Source: Silene latifolia (taxonomy: Eukaryota > Streptophyta > Magnoliopsida > Caryophyllales > Caryophyllaceae). From it: a stretch of DNA of 64,000 nt. Under the pieces are notes generated by a model. It did not search any database and had not been told where the DNA came from. It worked only from the letters and a program-made list of their open reading frames with translations. The first letter of the stretch is position 1. Each line of letters starts with the position of its first letter. Made by a program: the position numbers and the translations under genes. The stretch lies in NCBI RefSeq assembly GCF_048544455.1, contig NC_133536.1, positions 172,998,825 to 173,062,824 of the forward strand. Direction: 5' to 3'. Below, in pieces: positions 1 through 8,115 of this stretch.

Positions 1-1
1 G

Positions 2-352
2 CTTCTTGCAGTTGTCTATTCTTTAGATAAATTTAGAGCTTATCTTGTTGGTTCTAAAGTTATTGTTCATACTGACCATGCAGCTTTAAAGTATCTTTTA
101 ACCAAACAAGAGGCTAAACCTAGACTTATTAGATGGATTTTATTGTTACAAGAATTTGATTTAGAAATCCGTGATAAGTCCGTCTTTGAAAAAATGTTGT
201 TGCGATCATTTGTCCGTTTGAGATTCTCGGGAAGAGAGATTTTGCCCATCGATGATTCTTTTCCGGACGACCATCTTCTAGTCAGTAGCCGCAAATACCC
301 CATGGTTTGCAGATTATGCCAATTATTTGGTGGGAGGTACACTTCCTCTTGA
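2..352 (+). pseudogene. RNase H C-terminal part of E1 pol, frame-damaged
   Basis: The translation starts [17 protein letters not shown] and continues through [11 protein letters not shown] and [13 protein letters not shown], the usual C-terminal half of a Ty3/gypsy RNase H. The TDHAAL segment contains a conserved aspartate. Around 180-225 the expected residues before the integrase linker are scrambled, as if one base had been gained and another lost. Near 275-290 the frame shifts for good, and the linker ([15 protein letters not shown] type) continues in the integrase frame. The fragment ends at TGA 350-352. This copy could not make a continuous pol polyprotein unless these are sequencing errors. 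Confidence 0.8.
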
Positions 353-1595
353 CTTATCTTATCAGCAGAAGAAGAGATTTATGCATGATGTGAAGAGGTA
401 CTTCTGGGACGATCCCTATCTGTTCCGAGAGTGTGCCGATGGTATATACAGACGATGTATCCCAGAGGGTGAGGTACGTGTCATCCTTTCTCATTGTCAC
501 TCTTCTTCATATGGTGGTAATCATGGTCCTTCTCGGACATTTGCTAAGGTAATGCAATCGGGTTTTTATTGGCCAACTATCCTTAAGGATGCTACTAACT
601 TTGTCCGTTCTTGTGATGCTTGTCAAAGAACCGGCAATATCTCGCAAAGGCATGAAATGCCTCAAACTGGGATCTCCGAAGTGGAGATTTTTTATGTTTG
701 GGGCATTGATTACCAAGGGCCGTTCCCTACATCTTTTGGGAACCAATACATATTAGTAGCTGTAGATTATGTTTCTAAATGGGTGGAGGCAATTGCCACC
801 CCCACCTGTGATGCTAAATCTGTTGTTAAGCTATTTCAGAAGACTATCTTTCCACGGTTTGGAGTGCCTCGCGCAGTGATCAGTGATGGAGGCAAGCATT
901 TCAATGAGCGTCATCTTAATTCTCTCATGAAGAAATATGGCGTTACACACTGCAGAGGATTGGCTTATCATCCTCAAACCAGTGGACAAGTAGAGATTTC
1001 CAACAGAGAGCTGAAACAGATCTTGGAAAAGGTAGTAAGCAAGAACAGAAAGGATTGGAGTCGGAAGCTCGATGATACTTTGTGGGCTTACCGTACTGCT
1101 TTCAAAACGCCGATTGGAACCTCACCTTACCATCTCGTCTATGGCAAGTCCTGTCATTTACCTGTGGAGCTTGAGTACAAGGCTATATGGGACATAAAAG
1201 AGCTGAATATGGATCCCTCACTGGCGGGTGAGAAACGACTGATGCAGTTGAATGAACTTGATGAATTTCGACTGCATGCCTACGATAGTGCTCAAGTATA
1301 CAAGGAGCGAACGAAGAAGTGGCATGACAAGCATATCTTGCAAAGAGAATTTCATATTGGTGAGAAAGTTCTCTTATTTAACTCTCGTTTGCGCTTGTTT
1401 CCAGGTAAATTGAAGAGTAGATGGTCTGGACCGTTCACTGTTACTGAAGTGAACAAATTTGGGTCAGTTACACTGCATTCTGACACAGGAAAGACCTTCA
1501 AAGTGAATGGGCAACGCTTGAAAACATACTATGAAGGTGCTTTTGTGGGGGTAATAGAGGCTCTTGACCTCTTCCCCATCGATTCTTCTTGCTGA
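327..1595 (+). CDS. Integrase of Athila-type element E1
   Basis: Open for 422 codons as part of a pol polyprotein, not a gene with its own start; the first codon is TTG. The N-terminal HHCC zinc-binding region is visible ([16 protein letters not shown], then CDACQR). The catalytic D,D,E residues are present in [18 protein letters not shown] and [11 protein letters not shown]. The C-terminal part contains WHDKHI and [14 protein letters not shown], typical of Athila/Tat integrases, and no chromodomain is seen. Integrase joins the cDNA ends to chromosomal DNA. The frame runs to TGA 1593-1595, immediately before the conserved two-hairpin module. Its own motifs are intact although RNase H upstream is broken. 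Confidence 0.92.
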   Translation: MVGGTLPLDLSYQQKKRFMHDVKRYFWDDPYLFRECADGIYRRCIPEGEVRVILSHCHSSSYGGNHGPSRTFAKVMQSGFYWPTILKDATNFVRSCDACQRTGNISQRHEMPQTGISEVEIFYVWGIDYQGPFPTSFGNQYILVAVDYVSKWVEAIATPTCDAKSVVKLFQKTIFPRFGVPRAVISDGGKHFNERHLNSLMKKYGVTHCRGLAYHPQTSGQVEISNRELKQILEKVVSKNRKDWSRKLDDTLWAYRTAFKTPIGTSPYHLVYGKSCHLPVELEYKAIWDIKELNMDPSLAGEKRLMQLNELDEFRLHAYDSAQVYKERTKKWHDKHILQREFHIGEKVLLFNSRLRLFPGKLKSRWSGPFTVTEVNKFGSVTLHSDTGKTFKVNGQRLKTYYEGAFVGVIEALDLFPIDSSC

Positions 1596-1606
1596 TGAAG
1601 AGTTAC

Positions 1607-1651
1607 GGTCGTGCGGGACCGCAAAAACCAGCGCTACCGAGAGGCAGCTCG
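1607..1651 (+). promoter_or_regulatory. Conserved two-hairpin module after the pol stop (E1 copy)
   Basis: Hairpin 1 has stem GGTC/GACC around GTGCGG (1607-1620). A linker AAAAACCAGCGCTAC follows. Hairpin 2 has stem CGAG/CTCG around loop AGGCAG (1638-1651). E2 (43610-43656) and E3 (35501-35549, minus) carry the same arrangement with different but still complementary stem bases, which suggests selection on structure. The function is unknown. Confidence 0.6.
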
Positions 1652-1841
1652 AATTTTGTAAATTATTAGTTTGTAATTAGGATTTTAAATTCAAGTTTTG
1701 TTATTGTTTTTATGTTTCCTTGAGCTTTGAGAGGTGAGGAGAGGGTGCTTGATGTGCTTTCAAGTATCTTTTGCAGGAATTTTGACGGGATTTGAGGCTA
1801 TGAGTAACAAATGACGAAAGAAGAAGCCACAGCCTACTTCC

Positions 1842-2000
1842 TCGATCGAGCCAGCTGCGACTCGATCGACGAACCTATCAGCTCGATCGAGTCAGCTGCG
1901 ACTCGATCGAGGAACCAGTGAAGAAATTAAAAAAGTTTAAAACGAAAGTTGGGTAGTCAGGAATTTGGTTCCTCGATCGAGCCAGATGCGACTCGATCGA
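1842..2000 (+). repeat. Phased TCGATCGA palindromes before ORF2 of E1
   Basis: The octamer TCGATCGA starts at 1842, 1862, 1883 and 1903, then again at 1973 and 1993, so steps within groups are 20, 21, 20 and 20 bp. Most copies extend to CTCGATCGAG. The spacers are only partly alike (variants of CCAGCTGCGA). The same motif recurs at 6379-6444 in the LTR of this element. Confidence 0.85.
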
Positions 2001-2249
2001 GGATCCAAAACAGACCGGGTTCCGCGTTTTTCTTTAACCGGTTTTATGCTCTAATTACTCCAATTTCTTTCAATTCTCTTCTTCTTTTCGTGAAACATTC
2101 CTGCATTCTTCCTCCTATATCACTCTTTCTCTCTATATTCATCATCATTCATCATCAAATCTCACTTCCTACTTGTGTTTAATTGCTTATTACTTGTTTA
2201 CATCACTTTCTTGTGCTTATTTTCGCGATTCCTTGCTTTTATTGCTCCG

Positions 2250-2641
2250 GTATGTCCCGAATTTGCTTTATTTGTCTCGAAATTTCTGAAATTTTCTTGC
2301 CTAGAACTTGAGTTTATTGTATTAAATCTTCCATTGCTAGTATACAATTGCTATTTCCTTGCTTTCTAGCCCCTTAATTGTTGAAATTCATGCCTAATTT
2401 GCTAAATTGGGAATTAGGGTTCTTCAAAATCCGGGTAGAAATTATGCATTAAATTGGTTAGAATTGTGTTCTATTGCTTGGAATCTTCAATATTTGATAC
2501 ATACTCATGTTCCCCTAAGTTTTTGGATGCTTTCATTGTGATTTGGAGTCTTAAAAATTTATTTTTTGACCCATTTATGCCAAAAACCGGGATTGCCATA
2601 TGCTATGGTTGAAGTTTAATTGTCTACTTGCTTTTATGTAG
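2250..2641 (+). other. Candidate leader intron of E1 ORF2
   Basis: A strong donor, CCG|GTATGT, lies at 2250 and an acceptor, TTTTATGTAG, ends at 2641; the ORF2 ATG follows at 2645. The sequence between is AT-rich and has no long ORF. E2 has the matching arrangement (44205-44546). Splicing is predicted from sequence only. Confidence 0.5.
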
Positions 2642-2644
2642 ATA

Positions 2645-4318
2645 ATGTCGACTTCTAGGCAAGGAAATAAGAGGACTAGAGAAAGGAGAGCCCCGGTTCA
2701 GCAAACCGAGGTGATTCCCGAAGAAGTTGTGTCTTCGGAGGACGACTTGTCTCCTTTGGATGATTATCCATTTATCGAATTCCGTGACAAAGCACAAAAG
2801 GACAGGTTTGAGTATCTGTTAACTAAATCTATGAGTGCCACTCGATGCGTTGATAGGAAAATCTTGCGCACATTGAAGATAGATGACATTATGTATGGCA
2901 TGTTTAATGAGATCGGGTTACAGGATCTTTTCACGCTTCATGAATTATCTTACCCTGCTTTAACTCTTGAATTTATGAGCTCCTTTACTTACTTTCCCAG
3001 TGATCATCTTATCAAATTTCGTTTGCTTAATGTTGAACGGTCCTTAACCTTTGACCGTCTGTCTGAAATTCTGGGAATAGATAAGCATACTGAGGGAGAC
3101 TTGTATGGTGTTGGTGGGCTGTCCGCTATTCGTTATTTTCCATTATTTACCGGTTATGCGGATGCCGACGTCAGTGCTATGGCTTTGTTGGACGTCCAAC
3201 ACGTTTGTCTTCGTATGTTTTTGAGGTATTTGAGCTATTTGTTGTATGGCCGGCACGATAAGAGCAAGACCTCCACTATTGAGGTCTTAATCCTTGCTAG
3301 TTACTTGAATCCTTATCGGGAGGAGACTTTCCAATTCTCTCCCCCTGCTCTTGTGTGCTCGGCTTTTGATAGGATGATTGGGAGGTATGGGAACCTTGAT
3401 TGTGGTGCTCTTGTCACCAAGATTGCTAGGGCTGTTTGTGATTTTGAGGGTGATGATGAGCCCATGGATGACCACGAGCCACTTGTTGATGATGACCACC
3501 TCCGTTATGAGATTTCTTATATTGACATCAAGAATGGGAAGGATCATTACTGGAGGGTCCGGGGCGAGTCTTACATGCTTCTACCTTGTGACCGTTTACC
3601 TACTGTAGACCCCCTTGAGGAGAGTACGGCGGTGGTGCGACCCCCACCCGTTACTTATCTGATTCCTGAGGACCTTCTGGTCACTTTTCCTGAGTCGAGT
3701 ACTACTACCACCACCGGCGGGCGCCGGAGACGTCGTCCACCCACTACCCATCTGCCTGGCTCATTCCAGCCTACTCCTCCTCCACCTCCTTCAGCCTATC
3801 CTACTTCAGGCTATGCTTCAGGTTACCATTTTGATCCAGTTATAGAGCGGGAGGTGAGGATGCATACGGGAATCAACACTGCTTTGACCGAGAGGAGGAT
3901 GTGGGAACAGATGGAGGCCATGTCTCTTACTTTAGGGAGCCAGTATGGGGGTGTGACACCTAGCTATTACACCACTCCTGGTGATGATAGCCGCGTTTTC
4001 CATCTATATGGAGTCACTCCTACGGAGTTTGGACAGTTTAGTACTGCTTATGGTGCCTTGGGCCGTCCCTTTTACACTCCAGTGCGCCCCCCTCAGCCTA
4101 CTTCTGTTTTTGCGGAGGACGCCGGTATTTCTTGCTCCCAGAGAGGCCCGTTTGGCCAGTTTAGTGCTTCTACTTCCGCTAGCTGCTTTCGGAGGCGTAG
4201 TGGTAGAGGCCGTGTTAGGAGGCCCACCCGTGGTAGAGGTCGTGGTACCCCAGTTCCTGATCCTGAGCTGATGTCTCTTTATGCCGAGATCGATGATTTT
4301 GATGATGGAGCCCAGTAG
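2645..4318 (+). CDS. Athila ORF2 (env-position, ORF-1-like protein) of E1
   Basis: 557 codons starting at ATG 2645, just after the candidate intron acceptor. The ORF occupies the env position of Athila elements. It resembles the second ORF of E2 in residue pattern: an N-terminal region with FIEFRDKAQKDRFEYL, a core with LSYPALTLEFMSSF and RLLNVERSLTF, and a YLNPYREE segment. The C-terminal third is low complexity, with proline-rich stretches, an RRRSGRGRVRRPTRGRGRG-type arginine/glycine tract (about residues 515-535) and an acidic end (EIDDFDDGAQ). The RG tract would suit nucleic-acid binding. I see no signal peptide or clear transmembrane segment, so a true envelope role is doubtful. Best label: ORF-1-type protein of Athila elements, function unknown. 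TAG ends at 4318. Confidence 0.8.
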   Translation: MSTSRQGNKRTRERRAPVQQTEVIPEEVVSSEDDLSPLDDYPFIEFRDKAQKDRFEYLLTKSMSATRCVDRKILRTLKIDDIMYGMFNEIGLQDLFTLHELSYPALTLEFMSSFTYFPSDHLIKFRLLNVERSLTFDRLSEILGIDKHTEGDLYGVGGLSAIRYFPLFTGYADADVSAMALLDVQHVCLRMFLRYLSYLLYGRHDKSKTSTIEVLILASYLNPYREETFQFSPPALVCSAFDRMIGRYGNLDCGALVTKIARAVCDFEGDDEPMDDHEPLVDDDHLRYEISYIDIKNGKDHYWRVRGESYMLLPCDRLPTVDPLEESTAVVRPPPVTYLIPEDLLVTFPESSTTTTTGGRRRRRPPTTHLPGSFQPTPPPPPSAYPTSGYASGYHFDPVIEREVRMHTGINTALTERRMWEQMEAMSLTLGSQYGGVTPSYYTTPGDDSRVFHLYGVTPTEFGQFSTAYGALGRPFYTPVRPPQPTSVFAEDAGISCSQRGPFGQFSASTSASCFRRRSGRGRVRRPTRGRGRGTPVPDPELMSLYAEIDDFDDGAQ

Positions 4319-4490
4319 TGACAGCTGGTCACTACATCCCTCTCTTTCCAGCTGGTTTGGGGGAGGCTACTGCATTACAGCTGGTATTATCTTTCTTGTT
4401 TTGTTTTATTGCATTTCCTTTTACCCTTTTCCCTTTGTTAGTAGTGTCCTATAGGTTGCTGGATTTCTGTGTGACTGTTATGCTGTAGGC

Positions 4491-4527
4491 GTCACAATGA
4501 GGACACTGTGACATTTAGGTTTGGGGG
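4491..4527 (+). promoter_or_regulatory. Internal hairpin plus purine tract (E1)
   Basis: Stem GTCACAATG pairs with CACTGTGAC (one A-C mismatch) around loop AGGA. It is followed by ATTTAGGTTTGGGGG. It copies the arrangement at the 3' LTR border (6061-6099) and may be an internal second polypurine tract. Function not shown. Confidence 0.55.
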
Positions 4528-5283
4528 TGTGTTTATTTCTGTTGTGTGCCTTTATCATTTCTGTTGCGTGCCTTTATCTATTGTTGTGTGAAAAAAAAAT
4601 TGAAAATTCAAAAAAAATTGAAAAATTATAAAATACAAAAACATGTTTTTATTTACTTTTATTTATTTTGAGTCGAGTCTTGGTGAATTATATAGCAATG
4701 ATGATAACTTGCTTTGTCTTTGCATTTGAGTCTCATTTAGTTGTCCATGTACATTGTTTTGACCTGTTAGCTATGATAAACAAAGCTCTTTACTCAAGTC
4801 TTGACCGTCACAATATGCCTTATGCCGAGTAGACTTGACTTTATTTTGTTGGTAAACCACTTAAATTTCTAGGTCTTTAGAGCTTCCTAGGCCGGGAACA
4901 TTAATAAATCGGTCTCATTGTTATTTAGGCTAATGAGTGTGGTCTCCTTGTGGAATATGTAATATCAAACTGCATAAGTGTGACATTAGTTTCTTAGCTT
5001 TTGCGCGTTCATTTGATTAAGTACATGAGGATAGGCGGTTCTTTTTGTTCAAATAAGCCTTACATTACCCAGTTTTGTTAGCCCGTTTGAACCATGTAGC
5101 CATTTTATATCCTATTTCTTAGCTACATTCTAGAATTTGCCTACCTTTTTCGGACAATCAGATTGTTTGAGCCTTATTGTTATAGCTACTTTGGTTGGGT
5201 TGGGACTTTTATTGTCATGTGGGTAGTAGCTATCTTTTTGTAACAATTGTGTGACCTCTTATGTTGAAAAAGAGAAGTATTAT

Positions 5284-5303
5284 GAAGCAAAAGAAAAGAA
5301 AAG

Positions 5304-5340
<37 letters not shown>

Positions 5341-5407
5341 TCGAAAAAAAAGAATTCAGAAAAGAGAAAAAAAAAAGAAAGAAAAGAAAGGAGAAGAAAA
5401 GAAGAAT
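5284..5407 (+). repeat. A/G homopurine tract in the E1 3' UTR
   Basis: Purine-rich run made of AAAAG units with a central A homopolymer, interrupted by AGCTTCG and GAATTC. A shorter GAAA-rich tract sits at the equivalent place in E2 (46985-47035). Confidence 0.85.
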
Positions 5408-6060
5408 AATGTTTGCTTCATTGAGTTATGTTAGGAGGTCGTGTGTGGTAATTACTGGAGTCTAATGCACATTTGGAGAGCTTCTTCATTTCTCTCATGT
5501 GTTGTCAAAGTTGAGATTATTTCTCCAGTTGGATGATTGTTTTATTACTTATTAGATTTGGCTATTGGTCTAGCGCTGCGACTACCGTCTGAGCCTCACA
5601 TTACCCATACGTGCTTTTGCACAAGCCACTTCTATACCCATGCCACTTTACCACCTTTCTGTCCTTGATACATGTACTTGGTCTGTTTCGTGAATGCGTA
5701 TTAGTTGGAGAATCTCTTATCACATTAGATTGCATGCATATCTCATAAGTTGAGTGAGAGTCTTATTTCTTTCTATCTTACATATATCTCACCCATTATG
5801 AGTGCATGAGTGAAACCGCGAGAATCCAACAGAATTGTCTTGCAAGGTTGAAAAGTATTCGGCTGAGTCTCGGTATCATGTCACATCTTGAGTAAGAGCT
5901 GCGTTAGTCTATTACCCGTGCTTTTGAATTTGTTTTATTAGCACAACTTTGGTCATTACTTTGTTATAGATATGGACAGCTGAGACTTGTATGTGCCTAG
6001 ACATTTGCTCTGAGTTATTCATTCACCATATGTTTGCTGTTCTTTGTTTGGTCTGATTGC

Positions 6061-6099
6061 TTTGCTTGAGGACAAGCAAAGGTTTGGTTTGGGGGAGTT
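6061..6099 (+). promoter_or_regulatory. Terminal hairpin and polypurine tract of E1
   Basis: A perfect 8-bp stem TTTGCTTG/CAAGCAAA surrounds loop AGGA (6061-6080). Then GGTTTGGTTTGGGGGAGTT runs to the LTR start at 6100. The polypurine tract primes plus-strand DNA synthesis in LTR retroelements. The adjoining hairpin also occurs in E2 (47661-47680). Confidence 0.8.
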
Positions 6100-7290
6100 T
6101 GATGTATCACTTTCATATATACTTTTATAGCTCCCTTTATACCATTTTACATACCGTTTCGTGCCTAATATACCTTTTATATGCTTTATTTCAATGAATT
6201 GTCGATACTGCCGCTATTTTGTGTTTTGATGCAGAAATGACTCAATATGAGTATGATCAAGCTAGGATTAGCATGGCGGAGACGGCATAGTAGAACACAC
6301 GAAGCATGACACGGGAAACGAGGAAGTACGAAGACTAGAAGTGAAAGAAGAGGAGGAATAGCATGTGAAGCAAGTTCCTCGATCGAGTCACCACTGACTC
6401 GATCGACCAGCTGTCCTCGATCGAGTCACCTCTGGCTCGATCGAGGACCCTCTCTGGCAGACTAATTTCCGGAATTTCCTAAAACGATTATCTTTTGTTA
6501 TAAATTAGAAACTCGTGTTTTATTGTTAGACTACGTTATATTTTGCTTGGATACTGCTGGAAAACTCTCTTAGAACCCTAATCTTTCCCTTTTATGGTAC
6601 TAATCTTTCCTCATTAATTAATCGTTGATTGTTTCATGTTCATTAATTATTGTTTTATGCTTTCAATCATGTTTTCATTAATCATCATTGTTGTTGTTAT
6701 TATAATTATGAGTAGCTAATCCCCTCATCTAGGATGAAGGGGATCTAGGTTAATTAAAAGGGAAAATCAATTAGTTGTTATTGATATCATTAAAGTTGTT
6801 TGATTATTGTAATTCTTCTAGTTAATCAACTTGAGGCCTGAGTTATTAATTAGTGTAGCGAATTGATCCTATCGCCGACCGGGTTAGAATTGATATAGGC
6901 TGCGATAATCAAATAGAGAGTATCTAATCATAGCGACCGCATGTTAGAATCGATCTAAAGGGCATAATTGAGTCGACCGATCTTATGACCTTAAACAACT
7001 TGATAGATTTAGCAATTGATTGATAATCCCCGACTGATTGACCTAGTGAACCGTAAATCCTAGACTTTTAATAATATCGTTAAAACCTTCATTTAATTAC
7101 TTGCAATTTAGTTTAATAGAATCAAAACAAAACAAACCCCCAGAAATCGGTTACTTCTAGACAACTTAAATACTCTTAGACTAGCTTTTACCGCCTCCTT
7201 GTGGATTCGATACCTGTCTTACTACTAGCTATTCTTGTTAGTCTTGAGATAGTTTTACTTTGGTTTGGTAATACGACTTTAGCCACATCA
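6100..7290 (+). repeat. 3' LTR of E1 (1191 bp)
   Basis: It begins TGATGT directly after the polypurine tract and ends ACATCA, a perfect 6-bp terminal inverted repeat. It contains the palindrome array (6379-6444), a TATA-like TATAAAT at 6499 and a GTAGCTAA hairpin motif near 6713-6752. Related but truncated LTRs lie at 54960-55971 (minus) and 58305-59168 (plus). The 5' partner is outside the window, so no age can be derived. Confidence 0.9.
6379..6505 (+). promoter_or_regulatory. E1 LTR promoter: phased palindromes and TATA box
   Basis: TCGATCGA starts at 6379, 6399, 6417 and 6437 (steps 20, 18 and 20). TATAAAT starts at 6499, 55 bp after the last octamer. The same spacing is seen in the related LTR at 58305. 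Promoter function is inferred from position in U3 and the TATA-like box. Confidence 0.6.
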
Positions 7291-7323
7291 GTTACCACTA
7301 TCATATTCAATTTAAGTGTTTTG

Positions 7324-7578
7324 TAGTATTGCATTCACGATATGACACTGTCATATTCACTTTAATTTTAGTGAATATGACAATGTTGTATAATGAATAT
7401 GCTCTTTATAGTGTGATATTCACAATATAACACAATTATATTCACTTTTAGTTTAGTAAATATGACCATGTAGTTTGATGAATATGTTTTATGTAGTGTG
7501 ATATTCATCTCATGCCTCTATTATATTCGCTTTTAGCTTAGTGAATATGGCATCATAGTTTAGTGAATATGACTCTAT
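7324..7578. repeat. Three tandem 85-bp units with internal inverted repeats
   Basis: Units start at 7324, 7409 and 7494, each beginning TAGT(G/A)TKR. Each contains a fold-back; in unit 1 it is GTCATATTCAC with GTGAATATGAC around an AT-rich loop. The units are diverged. They lie between the E1 LTR and the VPS52 promoter. Confidence 0.8.
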
Positions 7579-8115
7579 TTGTTCAAATATATTGAATAAT
7601 GACGATCTTGAACGTTTTATTCCATATCAAAACCGGATAATACAAAATAATTTAAAGGAATAAAAATAATTATGTGATATGATATGAATATGTCAATTAC
7701 GTGATGTGAATATATGAGAAAAATTAAAATAGATAACAAAATATATCAAATATGATCTCTATTTGTAGAGAAATAAAAATTATAAATAATGATATATTTT
7801 TTATAATTTTATAATTCATTAAATTTAATATTTAATAACTATTTATTATAAGAAAAATTTAAGGGAGAGAGTACCATGCACCATACTCCTGGGTGCATGA
7901 TATAATTTGCCACAAGCACGATGGCATTCCCGACCGGCTCGCAAATTCGAGCAACACAATGAGCCACATATTCCCCCACGTTTTACATGATACCAATTCT
8001 GAGAACTTAATCGAAGGGGTTAGCTATAGATGATCTCGTTTCTTCAACAATCTCTATCTGGATCAGTATAACAAAAGAACCCAGATCAATGCAGTAAAGT
8101 TACACTCGATCTCCC
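7579..8115 (+). promoter_or_regulatory. Upstream region and probable 5' UTR of VPS52
   Basis: AT-rich sequence without ORFs, becoming more balanced after about 7915. The ATG at 8116 lies in CTCCCATGGCT. I cannot place the transcription start. The E1 LTR ends only 825 bp before the start codon, so the LTR or the 85-bp repeats could influence expression. Confidence 0.5.

Larger units (their letters stand above)
1596..2644 (+). other. E1 spacer between integrase and ORF2, with ORF2 leader
   Basis: Non-coding. It holds a two-hairpin module (1607-1651), two groups of CTCGATCGA palindromes (1842-1910 and 1973-2000), a pyrimidine-rich stretch resembling a plant 5' UTR (about 2050-2240), and a candidate leader intron (2250-2641) that ends three bases before the ORF2 ATG. 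Short ORFs at 1949-2182 and 2175-2369 have no recognisable content. The layout resembles the front end of an independent gene. That is an inference, supported by the same order of parts in E2 (43602-44550). Confidence 0.7.
4319..6060 (+). other. E1 3' untranslated region
   Basis: No credible ORF. Landmarks are a purine tract GCTGGTTTGGGGGAGGC at 4351-4367; a hairpin at 4491-4512 followed by GGTTTGGGGG at 4518-4527; an A-rich stretch near 4589-4640; and a long A/G tract at 5284-5407 that includes a run of more than 30 A. E2 has counterparts of each in the same order (46019, 46134, 46159, 46262 and 46985), so the layout is inherited rather than random. Confidence 0.7.
1..7290 (+). mobile_element. 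Athila-type Ty3/gypsy retrotransposon E1, 3' portion
   Basis: The window opens inside the RNase H domain. In order it shows the RNase H end, integrase, a 1-kb non-coding spacer, a 557-residue extra ORF (ORF2), a 1.8-kb 3' untranslated region, a polypurine tract and a complete 3' LTR. Integrase followed by a long ORF before the 3' LTR is the layout of the Athila lineage of Ty3/gypsy elements. The 5' LTR, PBS, gag, protease and RT lie outside the window, so integrity and age cannot be judged. RNase H is frame-damaged, while integrase and ORF2 are open. The sequence after the LTR, GTTAC, should be one copy of the target-site duplication. Confidence 0.9.

Noticed and set aside
1842..2000. Palindrome arrays as a CRISPR array or as bacterial or cyanobacterial contamination (GCGATCGC-like repeats)
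   Set aside because: Repeats are 8-12 bp with 20-bp steps, lie inside plant LTR elements with plant-type pol and occur in several separate elements; no cas genes or prokaryotic genes.
2645..4318. ORF2 as a true viral-type envelope protein
   Set aside because: No signal peptide, fusion peptide or convincing transmembrane segment; the C-terminus is RG-rich and acidic, better suited to nucleic-acid binding.
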